A DNA stretch of 64,000 bases from Ancistrus triradiatus (GCA_025084515.1 JAJAGP010000080.1:372001-436000), one strand, 5' to 3'; numbered from the stretch's first letter, positions 33,901-44,099 are shown. Numbers and translations: made by a program. Notes: generated by a model not told the origin, from the letters alone.

Positions 33901-36800
33901 TTCCATCAGTGAGAGCATTGAAGATGGAACGTGGCTGGGTCTTCCAGCATGACAATGATCCCAAACACACTGCTCGGGCAACGAAGGAGTTGCTCCGTAA
34001 AAAGCATTTCAAGGTCCTGCAGTGGAGCCAGTCTAGCCAGTCTCCAGACCTCAACCCCATAGAAAATTTGTGGAGGGAGTTGAAAGTTCGTGTTGCCCAG
34101 TGACAGCCCCAAAACATCACTGCTCTAGAGGAGATCTGCATGGAGGAAAGGGCCAAAATACCAGCTACAGTGTGTGCCAACCTGGTGAAGACTTAGAGGA
34201 AACGCTTGACCTCTGTCATTGCCAACAAAGGTTATGTTGCAAAGTATTGAGTTGAACTTTTGTTATTGACCAAAAACTTATTTTCCACCATAATTTACAA
34301 TTACATTTTTAAAAAATCCTACAATGTGATTTCCTGGATTTTTTTTCTCATTTTGTCTCTCATAGTTGAAGTGTACCTATGATGAAAATTACAGACCTCT
34401 CTCATCTTTCTAAGCAGGAGAACTTGCACGATCAGTGGCTGACTAAATACTTTTTTTGCCCCACTGTATAATGATGTCAACATGACGAACTGAATTAATG
34501 TGGAGAAAATTCCTGGCAGTTCAAACTGTGTCGATCATCTAATCATGGATAATAATCACTAACCCAAGTGCCAACGACAAGCAAATTGAGGCAGGCTGTC
34601 AGTTATTGATTCAAGAGACTCCGTAGGTTGCTGATCACCAGTGTTTTTTCTCTCATCCATCAGCAAGACAAAACACCCTGATTCCTATTGGTTTTGTTAA
34701 ACAGATTTTTCCTTTGATAGTTGATGACTGTGAAACGTTTCCGTTGGTACGTTTGTGTGCAATTCCTCTATGTTCTCGGTAGACATGCCTTGATGCTATA
34801 ACTGTGGTCTGCTTTTTTTTCTGGAACCTTAATGCCTGCTGTACATTAGAAGTAAACCTGAGGGTGTGTTTTAGCAGAGACTGGGTGACCATGACACGGA
34901 ACTGACTGACTGTGTGACCACAGCATGGGGCTGGCTGACTGGGCAGTCATTTGGACTTGAAGTGGGAACATTTTGACAGGGAGACTGGACAACCAAAACC
35001 ACTTGGGGACTGGGGCAACTATTTGGACTTGAACTGGGAACATTTTGGCACATCATGGGACTGGGTGACCGTGCTAAGGGATTCGGCGACCATAGAACGG
35101 GACTGAACAACCATGGCAAGGGACTGGGTGACTATGATATGGGACTGGGTGACTGCGGTACGGGACTGGGAGACCACAGTCCGGGACTGGGCAATCACTG
35201 CATGGTACTGGGTGACCAAGGTACAGGACTGGGCGCCCATGGAACCGTGCCTGGGCGACCAAGTCCTGGGATGTGGACTTGACAATCACATCATGGGACT
35301 GGGCGCCCATGGAATGGGGACTGGGCGACCAGATCATGGGACGGGGAACTGGAGAACCACATCATGGGACTGGTCGACCAGATGATTGGACGGGGCAAGC
35401 ATGGTACGGGACTGAGCGACCACAGCATGGGACTGGGTGACCATGGAACAGGGATTGGGCGACCAGATCATGGGATGGGGAACTGGAGAACCACATCATG
35501 GGACTGGTCGACCAGATGATTGGACGGGGCAAGCATGGTATGGGACTGGGCCACCACAGCATGGGACTGGGCGTCCAAGTCATGGTATTGTGTGACCATG
35601 GTATGAGACTGTGAGACCATGGAAACCACAGGACTGAGACACTGGGTTACAACGGCTTAGAACTGGGGAACTGGGCTCCAATGACATGGGACTGGGGTAC
35701 CGCCCAAACACAGTAACGATATTTGCTTTATAGACCTTATACATTTGATTAATATCAAGGCCTTATGATTGGAATTAACGTAGAATTTCAGTGCTGTGCT
35801 GGTTTCAGTCAAACTTTGCTGAAATGTTGACGTAATGTTGTTGCAGGTTTGGGCAGGACGAAGCGGAAGCCGAGCACGGACACGGACTGCCCATCAAACG
35901 GCGTTGGTGCAGGTGCTGAGCGAATCTACGAGCTGCACTCGGCGGCCGTGGCCAAGTTTGCGTACACGGCGGAGCGCGATGACGAGCTGAGCCTGGCGAA
36001 GGGCGCACGCCTGCTGGTCCTGGAGAAATGCAGCGACGGCTGGTGGCGTGGCCGCTGCAGCGACGGGCGCGTCGGCTGGTTTCCGTCCAACTACGTACAG
36101 GAGGAGGAAGACGAGGATGAGGAGGAAGAAGATCCAGCCATCGGTGATGGCCAGTGCCAGCGAGTGCTGCACAAGGTTCAGACGCTGTACCCGTTCAGCT
36201 CGGCCACGGACGAGGAGCTCAATTTCGATAAGGGAGAAATCATGGAGGTGCTGGAGAAACCCGAGAACGACCCCGAATGGTGGAGGTGTAAGAACAGTCG
36301 AGGCCTGGTGGGTCTCGTGCCAAAAAACTATGTGAGCGCACTAAGTGACGGGCCGGTTCTCGGGGGCGGAGCCAGCAACGCCGGGTCCCACACGGTCCCT
36401 GCAGATACGGGCAAGTTCGCCGGGAAGGAGTGGTACTATGGCGGCGTGACGCGGCACCAGGCCGAATGCGCGCTCAACGAGAGGGGGGCTGAAGGAGACT
36501 TCCTGGTTCGAGACAGCGAGTCTTCTGTGAGTACTAGTGCCCCTTAGTGGTTGTTCAGTGGGGTTTTTAGAAGGTGTTAACCTGCTCTCTTTGTGCTTTT
36601 CGCAGCCAAACGATTTCTCCATCTCTCTGAAGGCCTCAGGGAAGAACAAACACTTCAAGGTGCAGTGCTGCGAAGGCGTCTACTGTATCGGCCAGCGGCG
36701 CTTCAACACTATGGACGAGCTCGTCGAGCACTACAAGAAAGCGCCCATCTTCACCAGCGAGCACGGGGACAAGCTCTACCTGGTCAAAGCCCTGCAGTGA
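26064..36800 (+). CDS. nck2: NCK2 SH2/SH3 adaptor protein (gene span, three coding exons)
   Basis: Cytosolic adaptor that links phosphotyrosine receptors to actin regulators. Coding exons 26064-26289, 35847-36526 and 36606-36800 join in frame (phases 1 and 0) to give 366 residues, close to the 380 of human NCK2. Order: SH3-1 (about 3-60, ending YVPSNYVERKNS), SH3-2 (about 108-162, GWFPSNYV), SH3-3 (about 183-240, GLVPKNYV), SH2 (about 270-366), in which FLVRDSES carries the phosphotyrosine-binding Arg297. Features such as AKWDYSAQQDQELD and RVRNAANRTGYVP favour NCK2 over NCK1. An acidic run (161-171) in the SH3-2/SH3-3 linker is unusual. Noncoding 5' exons are not located. Which teleost paralogue it is cannot be told. 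Confidence 0.95.
26290..29433. other. nck2 intron, left part
   Basis: Intronic sequence without recognised genes. It contains a diverged SINE tail at about 26865-26945 (GGGGCTTGGCAGAGCTGGGA ... CCATGGAGCCACC), a fragment of the 2.8-kb-type dispersed repeat at 27680-27780, and a SINE-like TGAGCCACCAGGGC end near 29240. Confidence 0.5.
29434..29895 (+). mobile_element. Tc1-like transposon, family D, internally deleted
   Basis: The left end is TACAGTGCAGAAGTCTTAGG. A + strand relic near 29690-29830 encodes RVKRVRCMLKLRNIGKMISG and then KIFWSDKSKFFG, the Tc1 segment around the first catalytic Asp (WSD). The right end is degraded. Confidence 0.75.
29896..30802. other. nck2 intron, unassigned
   Basis: No structure recognised apart from a T run at 30185-30205. 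Confidence 0.4.
30803..31180 (+). repeat. Dispersed repeat (family I), copy without the hAT insertion
   Basis: ATAGCCCCTGTTATACGATG, GTATGATACTCTCCCGCCCT and GCTAAATGAGGAAATCAGGA then GTGCGTGACGTAG match the flanks of the hAT element at 16893-17910, giving a natural empty-site comparison. It contains an expanded trinucleotide run. Confidence 0.7.
30871..30934. repeat. (TAG)n/(AAT)n trinucleotide repeat
   Basis: Four TAG-like units are followed by AAT units, with one AAC interruption, inside the family I repeat. Confidence 0.95.
31241..31980 (-). mobile_element. Tc1-like transposon, family C, partial
   Basis: The left end is TACAGTGGTGTGAAAAAGTG. The minus strand encodes the transposase C-terminal part (MKTLEWPSHCPDLNPIEMLW, with a Glu of the DDE region, then HDLKKAVHSGKPSNVAELQQ). 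The N-terminal half and the right inverted repeat are missing beyond about 31980. Confidence 0.88.
31981..33036. other. nck2 intron, unassigned
   Basis: No gene or named repeat recognised. The minus-strand 112-codon frame at 32024-32362 shows no domain. Confidence 0.35.
33037..34468 (+). mobile_element. Tc1-like transposon, family B, near full length, dead
   Basis: The ends TACAGTGGGGCAAAAAAAGT and ...TTTGCCCCACTGTA are intact. The transposase start is ATG at 33338 (MAKTKELLMDTRKKFVDLHQ). Further on are WSDETKIELFGKNSTRRVWR (about 33670-33725), KHGGGNIMLWGCFFAKGTG (about 33780-33836), the second Asp in FQHDNDPKHTARATKELL and the third-block LNPIENLWRELK (about 34050-34090). Part of the DNA-binding domain is lost between about 33440 and 33540, and stops and shifts occur (for example after 33836). 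Confidence 0.93.
34469..34875. other. nck2 intron, unassigned
   Basis: No structure recognised. Confidence 0.4.
34876..35700 (+). repeat. 21-bp minisatellite next to nck2 exon 3
   Basis: Tandem units close to GGGACTGGGTGACCATGGAA plus one base, clean 21-bp spacing from about 35064 to 35270, then longer mixed units. A higher-order copy of about 134 bp is seen by comparing 35327 onward with 35461 onward. Because the unit is a multiple of three, several frames stay open on both strands (for example GLGDHGM-type heptads), which explains the stacked open frames without a real protein. Each unit carries two GGG runs on the sense strand. Confidence 0.92.
35847..36526 (+). CDS. nck2: nck2 second coding exon
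   Basis: Encodes residues 76-302: linker GLGRTKRKPSTDTDCPSNG, SH3-2, acidic linker, SH3-3 and the first part of SH2 to RDSESS. The acceptor is TTGTTGCAG at 35846; the donor is TCTTCT/GTGAGT. The exon is strikingly GC-rich compared with the AT-rich intron around it. Confidence 0.96.
36606..36800 (+). CDS. nck2: nck2 last coding exon
   Basis: Encodes residues 303-366, the rest of SH2 (PNDFSISLKASGKNKHFKVQ ... KLYLVKALQ) and a TGA at 36798-36800. It is separated from the previous exon by a 79-nt intron. Confidence 0.96.
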   Translation, partial: PNDFSISLKASGKNKHFKVQCCEGVYCIGQRRFNTMDELVEHYKKAPIFTSEHGDKLYLVKALQ

Positions 36801-37660
36801 CCTTCCAGCCAAAAATGAGCCTTTACAAAAAAAAAACTTGAGCAGACCTCACTGAGCCAAGCCTCTTATATTAGTTTCTCCTTGGTGGTCCTTTCTCACC
36901 AGCAAGCGTAGATGCCAACGCAGTGCCAACGCGAGCCGCCGGGACGATGATATTTTCTTTCTTTTTCTTTTTCGGTTGTCATTATTCCTCGTTTGCGTTT
37001 CCGTCCTGTGAAACTGTACGACAATGCATTCATTTAACCGTGGGACAAAAAGAAGCATGGCTCGATCGGTGATTTTTATTGTGAGACCTTAAAGTTGAAG
37101 AAAGTAGCATTTTAATTTTATTTTTTAAAGCTGCAATACAAGTTGACGGTACAATGGGGAGCCTTTCCACGGCACACGGGAGTCGTACCCATGAGCCAGA
37201 GGGACTTCAAGGACACCACATGTTCGAAAGACACTATGGTAGATGGTAGATCCGCGTGTATCCGCTGCCCCCTGCTGGCGAGTTCCTGAAATGAATGTCA
37301 GATGCTCAACCAAATGTGCCACACACTCGTGTGTTTATCCGAATCGACCCACGTTATTCAAAGTTTGTACAGCAATCCGTATCCATATTAAGGACACTCT
37401 TTAAATAGGTATGATTATATAAGAGCCTGTTTGTTAGTTACGTTCCCGTGTTTAGTTTCTCAGCCTTTTAAGCGATAGAGCCTCGTTATTTAAATTCCCG
37501 TTCTGCGTTATGTCTATTTAAACCGAGGTGCGTGTACGAGGAATTTACTAAGCACTGTACCAATGACAGATGTGTTTAAATACCTTTTGTTTTAATTAAA
37601 CATTTTGCGAAATAATGAGAATACATTGTCATTTCCATGTCAATAGGGAAATAAGGGCTG
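36801..37660 (+). other. nck2: Probable nck2 3' untranslated region
   Basis: No coding content follows the stop. The first polyadenylation-type hexamer I see is ATTAAA at 37595-37600. The actual cleavage site is unknown. Confidence 0.45.
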
Positions 37661-37664
37661 TTAC

Positions 37665-37775
37665 TGTATGTATGGACCACAAGTTGGGTGTTGAGCAAGG
37701 CACTTAAGCCACAACTGTAGTTGTTGCACGTTGTAATATAGTATTGGTTTGGATAAGGGCATCGGCTTAAATCTT
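37665..37775 (+). mobile_element. tRNA-derived SINE fragment
   Basis: GTTGAGCAAGGCACTTAAGC then CACAACTGTAG and GGATAAGGGCATCGGCTTAA match the distal half of the window's tRNA-derived SINE. The head is missing. Confidence 0.5.
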
Positions 37776-37817
37776 TCTGTCTATCATTCTCATATATATA
37801 TATATATATATAAATAA

Positions 37818-37865
37818 AAAATCAGGACCTTATTTTATTTATATATAAAATAAGGTCCTGATTTT
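37818..37865. repeat. Perfect hairpin, 21-bp arms and 6-nt loop
   Basis: Left arm 37818-37838 is the exact reverse complement of right arm 37845-37865, with loop TTATAT at 37839-37844. A (TA)n run precedes it. The right arm continues into the truncated left end of the next Tc1 element, where CCTGATTT is family C sequence. Confidence 0.95.
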
Positions 37866-39242
37866 CTATATTTGTTTTCATGTTTGTCACATTCAAGTGT
37901 TTCGGAACATCAAACCACTTTAAATATTAGTCAAAGACAACACAAATAAGCAGTTTTTAAATGAAGTTGTTTATCATTAAGGGAGAACAAAATCCAAACC
38001 TACATGGTCCTGTGTGAAAAAGTGATAGCCCCCTTGTTAAAACATAACTATGGTTTATCACACCTGAGGTCACTGTCTCTAGCCACACCCAGACCTGATT
38101 ATTACCACACCTGTTCTCAATCAGGACATCACTTAAACAGGACCTGCCTGACAAAGTGAAGTACACCAAAAGATCCTTAAAAGCTACACATCATGCCGAG
38201 ATCCAAAGAAATTCAGGAACAATTGAGAAAGAAAGTAACTGAGATCTATCATTCTGGAAAGGATTATAAAGCCATTTCTAAAGCTTTGGGACTCCAGCGA
38301 ACCACCAGTGAGAGCCATTATCCACAAATGGCGAAGACATGGAACAGTGGTGAACCTTCCCAGGAGTGGCCAGCTGACCAAAAATTACCCCAAGAGCGCA
38401 GTGATGACTCATCCAAGAGGTCACAAAAGACCCCACAACAACATCCAAAGAACTGCAGGCCTCACTTGGCTCAGTTAAGGTTAGTGTTCATGCCTCCACC
38501 ATAAGAAAGAGACTGGGCCAAAATGGCCTGCATGGCAGAGTTCCAAGACGAAAACCACTGGTGAGCAAAAAGAACATTAAAGCTCGTCTCAGTTTTTCCA
38601 GAACACATCTTGATGATCCCCAAGACTTTTCTGAAAACATTCTGTGGACTGGCGAGACAAAAGTTGAACTGTCCTGAAGGAGAATGTCTGGCCATCTGTT
38701 CGTGACCTCAAGCTGAAACGAACTTGGGTTCTGCAGCAGGACAATTATCCAAAACACACCAGCAAGTCCACCTCTGAATGGCTGAAGGAAAACAAAATGA
38801 AGACTTTGGAGTGGCCGTGTCAGAGTCCTGGTTTGAATCCTATTGAGATGCTGTGGCATGACCTTAAAAAGGCCGTTCATGCTGGAAAACCCTCCAATGT
38901 GGCTGAATTACAACAATTCTGAAAAGATGAGTGGCCAAAATTCCTCCACAACGCTGTAAAAGACTCATTGCAAGTTATCACAAACGCTTGGTTGCAGTTG
39001 TTGCTGCTAAGGGTGGAACAACCAGTTATTAGGTTTAGGGGGCAATCACTTTTTCACTCAGGGTCATGTAGGTTTGGATTTTTTTCTCCCATAATAATAA
39101 AAAAACATCTTCATTTAAAAACTGCATTTTGTATTTACTTGTGTTGTTTTTGACTAATATTTAAATTGGTTTGTTGTTCCAAAACACTTGTGTGACAAAC
39201 ATGCAAAAAAATAGGAATCAGGACGAAGGCAAACACTTTGTA
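37856..39242 (+). mobile_element. Tc1-like transposon, family C, 5'-truncated and dead
   Basis: The + strand transposase starts at 38193 (MPRSKEIQEQLRKKVTEIYH, then KDYKAISKALGL). Later frames give SQSPGLNPIEMLWHDLKKAV-like sequence at about 38810-38880 on the + strand. The right end carries the family repeat down to GGCAAACACTTTG. The outermost left repeat is replaced by the hairpin. Stops and a frameshift near 38310 break the gene. Confidence 0.9.
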
Positions 39243-39254
39243 TCTATATTTATA

Positions 39255-40722
39255 TACAGTTGGGCAATAAAGTATTCAGTCAGCCACTGTTTGTGCAAGT
39301 TCTCCTACTTCGAAAGATGAGAGAGATCTGTAATTTTCATCATAGGTACACTTCAACTATGAGAGACAAAAAAATCCAGGAAATCACATTGTAGGATTTT
39401 TAAAGAATTTAATTATTAATAATGGTGGAAAATAAGTATTTGGTCAATAACAAAAGTTCAGCTAGATACTTTGTAACATACCCTTTGTTGGCAATGACAG
39501 CGGTCAAACGTTTCCTGTACGTCTTCACCAGGTTGGCACACACTGTAGCTGGTATTTTGGCCCATTCCTCCATGCAGGTCCCCTCTAGAGCAGTGATGTT
39601 TTGGGGCAACACGGACTGGCTAGACCACTCCAGGACCTTGAAATGCTTTTTACGGAGCCACTCCTCCATTGCCTGAGCAGTGTGTTTGGGATCATTGTCA
39701 TGCTGGAAGCCCCAGCCACGTTCCATCTTCAATGCTCTCACTGATGGAAAGAGGTTTTGACTTAAAATCTCACAATACATGGCCCCATTCATTCTTTCTT
39801 TAACACGGATCAGTCGTCCTGTCCCCTTTGCAGAAAAACAGCCCAAAAGCATGATGTTTCCACCCCCATGCTTCACAGTAGGTATGGTGCAACTCAGAAT
39901 TCTTCTTCCTCCAGACACGACGAGTTGAGTTTTTACCAAAAAGTTCTATTTTGTTTTCACCTGACCACATGATATTCTCCTAATCCTCTTCTGGATCATC
40001 AATATTCTGGATCTGGATCATGCCAAGTTCTCTGGCAAACTTGAGACGGACCTGGACATGTACTGGCTTAACCAGGGGGACACGCCTGGCACTGCAGGGT
40101 CCGAGTCCCTCTCGGCGTAGTGTGTTACTGATGGTAGCCTTTGTTACTTTGGTCCCAGTTCTCTGCAGGTCATTCATCAGGTCCCTCTGTGTAGTTCTGG
40201 GATTTTTGCTCACCGTTCTCATGATCATTTTGACCTCACGGGATGAGATCTTGCGTGGAGCCCCAGAACGAGGGAGATTATCAGTGGTCTTGTATGTCTT
40301 CCATTTTCTTACAATTGCTCACACAGTTGATTTATTCACACCAACCTGCTTGCCTATTGTAGAGTCACTCTTCGCAGCCTGGTGCAGGTCTACAATTTTC
40401 TTCCTGGTGTCCTTTGGAGTCTGACTGTTTGAGGCTGTGGACAGGTGTCTTTTTATACAGATAACGAGGTCAAACAGGTTCCATTAATACAGGTAAGCCA
40501 GAAATCTTACTTTTTTGTGGGTGACCAAATACTTATTTTCCACCATGATTTGCAATAAAATTTGTAAAAAATCCTACAATGTCATTTCCTGGATTTTTTT
40601 TCCCTCATGTTGTCTCTAATAGTTGATGTATTTATGATGAAAGTTACAGACCTCTCTCATCTTTCTAAGTAGGAGAACTTGCACAATCAGTGGCTGACTA
40701 AATACTTTTTTGACCCACTGTA
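39255..40722 (-). mobile_element. Tc1-like transposon, family B, near full length, dead
   Basis: The ends TACAGTTGGGCAATAAAGTA and ...TTTTTGACCCACTGTA are present. The minus-strand relic includes MNDLQRTGTKVTKATISNTL and RREGLGPCSARRVPLVKPVH (40110-40228), KHGGGNIMLLGCFSAKGTGR (39810-39880) and FQHDNDPKHTAQAMEEWLRK (39650-39715). The start codon region is deleted near 40413. It starts only about 12 bp after the family C element ends. Confidence 0.93.
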
Positions 40723-41867
40723 GGTGTAGGTGTGTGTGTATTTATGTGCACTCTCTCACACTGGCACACTAATTCAGTTGAGCTACCTCATGTTTTTGGG
40801 ATTTGGGATTTGGAAGGGAATGGGTGTGCCTGGAAGAAATCACGCATAGACATGGGGGGAACATGCAAACTCCAGTCTTCTGATCACTGCTCTTCAGATC
40901 AGTAACATCTTTTGTGTGGATTTTGATCCATACTTCTATCTAATTAGAAGATCCAACTTTACCCCAGTGTCAATTGGCTTTACAAATCTAGTCCTTCAGT
41001 CTGTACTTCAAATGAACACAGTAATGTTTACATTGGCTAGAATTTGTCTGGAATATAATGCCAACTGGTCACCATCTATCCAAACCTTCTGAATTGCAAC
41101 ACTAATTCCAAACCGTCTATGCCCAGACCTCCTTGTTTAGCTCTGACAGTCAGACCTTCACAAAGAGATCATTGAACCAACCAGCACACTGATGTGTGAG
41201 AGCAAGCTACAAACAGTAACCAGGATGTAGGCCCCAGAGCTAGAGCTCTACAGCATGTAGAGGGACCATGTGAAATACAAACGGAATATTTCAGCTTAGT
41301 TTCTGCTCTTTTGGGGATAGCACAGAAGAGCAGGTCTCTGGAGACAACAGCGGCTGAAGCAGGAATCAGGTACGGTGCTGAAGGTAAAAATCTCAAACCC
41401 TTGCTCTTAGAACAGGCTTGTTTTTAGGATTGGTTTAGCATTATACACTGATGAGACGAAGCCACTGAGCTTGTTAAACATCACAAGTTAAGGTCTGTTA
41501 AACAGTAGAGGTAATCCTATCTGCGTAGGACGCCTGAATCAACTTAGATGCCCCACTGATATCTGAACCTGGGTCACCATGGTGGTGGGTTAGCATGTTA
41601 GACCACTGTGCCACCCAAGCATCACTTGATATTGATGTGTGTATATATATATTTTTGAGTCGAAATCACTAATCCAGTTTCTCACTCCCTCTTTTGCTTG
41701 TTGTTATTATTAGTATTAAGTGTATTTAATTCAGTTTTATAATAGGTAACCATTAAAATGTTTGCAGGTATCATTTTCAATGTTTGTGTGTGTTAACGTG
41801 ATGGGTTATATAGGGGGCAGTGATGGACAAAATGATCATGAAACTAATTATTGTTTGCAGATTGACC
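40723..41867. other. Intergenic region between nck2 and the otospiralin-like gene
   Basis: No gene recognised. A ...AACCTGGGTCACC...ACCACTGTGCCACC phrase at about 41565-41615 looks like a SINE end. The promoter of the following gene should lie here, but I see no clear TATA box. Confidence 0.4.
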
Positions 41868-41925
41868 ATGCCTCGCTTTTCACTTCTCCTGTGTGCGCTC
41901 GTGCTCGGACTTTTCTGCCTGACAG
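41868..41925 (+). CDS. otos: Otospiralin-like exon 1 (signal peptide)
   Basis: Encodes the hydrophobic signal peptide. Donor CTGACAG/GTAAGA. Confidence 0.85.
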
Positions 41926-42227
41926 GTAAGACACGTATTTTATAAGCAGTGGAAGGAGATGCTTGCTATAAACATTTCATTTGAACATAAATCTTGTCTG
42001 GTTCACCTCCTGGGTATTTTTTTTTTGTCGTCGTGTTAATTTAAATGCCGCAATGGAGTGGTTTTGAATCCCCCTAGTGGTTGTGGGGCGGTAAGTGTAA
42101 CTTTAGGTCTCTTATCACACAGAGCCAGTTCTATTTAACTTTCTATTTACAGTGTGACTTATTTAAGCTCGGATTATCTGTTCTAAACCCGTTTAGCACA
42201 CAAAGATTCAACTTAAGCCGATTATAA

Positions 42228-42268
<41 letters not shown>

Positions 42269-43004
42269 CAGGTGCAAAAGAGAGCCAAGGTAAGAATGTT
42301 AGAAGCATACTTGTTTACAGTAACCCCAATAATTTGTCAAATTATACATACAAATCTTGACACACAAGAGAATGCATGTATAAAATGCGACACTATGTAA
42401 GAAATAACTTACACTAAAGCCTAGTGTGTTGTGTGCTGGATTTTTGAGTGAATAATTAAGGGCTTCATTTTGTGCTTTGTTCCCTGTGCTATGGGTTTTT
42501 CTTGGCTAATAAATAAACAACTGACTTTGTTTTTCCAGACGTACAGTACTGTGCAAAAGTCTTAGACCACCATTTGAATAGATGTACCATTTTTAGTAAT
42601 AGTATAGTGACCATATGTAATTATTTTTCAGTTTCTTTATTAGAATACAACAAAAAATATGTTGGCAATATGTTATGTATATCCCAACGTCCTTCAAAAT
42701 TTCCACTTAAATTTTGACTAAATTTCTAACAATGTCAGTGTGGCAAGAGATGGGATTTGAACTCTGATATAACTCTTTCTCATTGACTTACATTTCCAAA
42801 TGCTCTGATTGGTTCTCAGCTGAGTCCAGAGAAAAGAGGGACATGCCAAACTGGGCTCTGACCTCCTCGGACTTCTTCGGCTGGATTGAGGAGCTGCGCA
42901 ATCAAGCCGGCTATGACAGGATCGATGAGCTGGCCAGAACTTTCTGGGCTCATTTCCCCTCAGCTAGCCGTTTGGGCTACGACCAAGCCGATTCTGAAGA
43001 ATGA
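41868..43004 (+). CDS. otos: Otospiralin-like secreted protein (gene span, three exons)
   Basis: Exons 41868-41925, 42272-42289 and 42820-43004 join in phase 1 at both junctions to give 86 residues (human otospiralin has 89). Residues 1-20 form a signal peptide (MPRFSLLLCALVLGLFCLTG). The conserved core reads MPNWALTSSDFFGWIEEL and then IDELARTFWAHFPSASRLGY. This matches the otospiralin pattern (MPYW...STSDFW, DMARTFFAHFP, LGF). Otospiralin is a small secreted protein known from inner-ear fibrocytes, with unclear biochemistry. A KR pair at residues 30-31 precedes the core. The symbol is tentative because fish may have several otospiralin-like genes. Confidence 0.85.
42231..42264. repeat. (TC)n microsatellite in the polypyrimidine tract of otospiralin-like intron 1
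   Basis: About 17 TC units end 7 bp before the acceptor TTTCAG at 42271, so the microsatellite doubles as the acceptor's polypyrimidine tract. Confidence 0.95.
42272..42289 (+). CDS. otos: Otospiralin-like exon 2 (18-nt microexon)
   Basis: A microexon between the acceptor CATTTCAG and the donor CCAAG/GTAAGA. It adds five whole codons (AKESQ) plus two split codons and keeps phase 1 on both sides, so skipping it would not break the frame. Confidence 0.8.
42543..42690 (+). mobile_element. Tc1-like family D left end
   Basis: TACAGTACTGTGCAAAAGTC then TTAGACCACC is the family D terminus. Only the inverted repeat remains. It lies 130 bp upstream of otospiralin-like exon 3, within the intron. Confidence 0.7.
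42820..43004 (+). CDS. otos: Otospiralin-like exon 3 (conserved core)
   Basis: Acceptor GGTTCTCAG at 42819; encodes ESREKRDMPNWALTSSDFFG to DSEE, then TGA. Confidence 0.88.
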
Positions 43005-43181
43005 GGATGTGGATGAGTGACTGGATGTAGCAGTGTTTCCTCCACTGTTAAAGCAATAACTGTTGTCATTTGTCACCAGATGTGCTGTGTGAATCTGTTC
43101 AGTCCTTATTGGTGTAAGCAGTGGGACTATCTATAAACTGACGTGTATGAAATATATAATGGCGAAGTGGTATACATGAAC

Positions 43182-43598
43182 TACATGGACAAAAGTGTGT
43201 GGACACCCAAAAAAATTACATCCAAAACATGGGTATTCGTACGGCTCTCCACTAAATATTGGAACATGACTGTTAGGTCAGCTTTTGATGTTAGACAATA
43301 AACCCTGGCACAATTTTGGCGTTTTTCAAGGTGTCTGATGGAGTTGAGGTAAAGGTCGTCAATCAAACTTGGTTAACCACATGGCAGAAAGTTGAATGGA
43401 CTTGCTGGAAGTAGAAACCTAAAAATGTGTCATTGGGGTATATTGGCGAATCAGTACAACCCATTCCTGTCAGTATTTGTCTATGGAAGACCAAGAAATA
43501 GATCTTTTATATGACAAATGTCTTATGAGTGAGTGTTGGTGAAATAGCAGAGCTCAGTAATTAGAAGGGTGTCAACAAACTTTTGTCTATATAGTGTA
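43182..43598. mobile_element. Tc1/mariner-type MITE
   Basis: The inverted ends TACATGGACAAAAGTGTGTG and, inverted, TACACTATATAGACAAAAGT are flanked by TA. About 417 bp, no coding content. The first AATAAA after the otospiralin-like stop (43297-43302) lies inside it. Confidence 0.75.
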
Positions 43599-43784
43599 TT
43601 ATTTCACGCTCAGTTTTTCAGGAAAAAGTTTATGTACCTATAGTAGCATTTGATCTAATATATTTCTACCATTTTCTTATACAAAATGACGTTTTTTGCA
43701 TTAAACAGCAATGTTATCTGAGGTAAACATGAATTTACCCGTCTGGTCATGGTTTTCTCTACCCTACACTTTCTTTCATTGACA

Positions 43785-44035
43785 AATTCGCTTAATGTAG
43801 CTCAGGGTCTAACTGGCAGCACAGGGTGTGCAAGGTGGGAATGTCGCAGGGCATGTGCATGTATACACTCACACACCCACTCACACTGGGACAATGGAAT
43901 GTGGGAGAAAACTGGAGTACACCGAGGAAACCCACACAGATTTGGGGAGACCAATTGAACTCCTCAAAGGCAAGTACAGGATGGGAATCAAACCACTATG
44001 CCACTTAATAAACGCCCACCAGGGGATTATCTGGA
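43785..44035 (+). repeat. Dispersed repeat fragment
   Basis: ACTCACACACCCACTCACAC, GGAGAAAACTGGAGTACACC and CACACAGATTTGGGGAGACC are typical phrases of an abundant fish repeat. Open frames here are chance. Confidence 0.45.
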
Positions 44036-44099
44036 AAGGTGCATGAACATTTGCACGTCACATTTTGGATTGCATAATTGTTTTTGGATTTAAATGTAT

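Noticed and set aside
33497..34180. 227-codon minus-strand open frame
   Set aside because: Antisense to the family B Tc1 transposase, whose catalytic segments are read on the + strand.
35055..35583. Overlapping GLGDHGM-type and mirror open frames on both strands
   Set aside because: Artefacts of the 21-bp minisatellite, whose unit length keeps all frames open. They lie in the nck2 intron.
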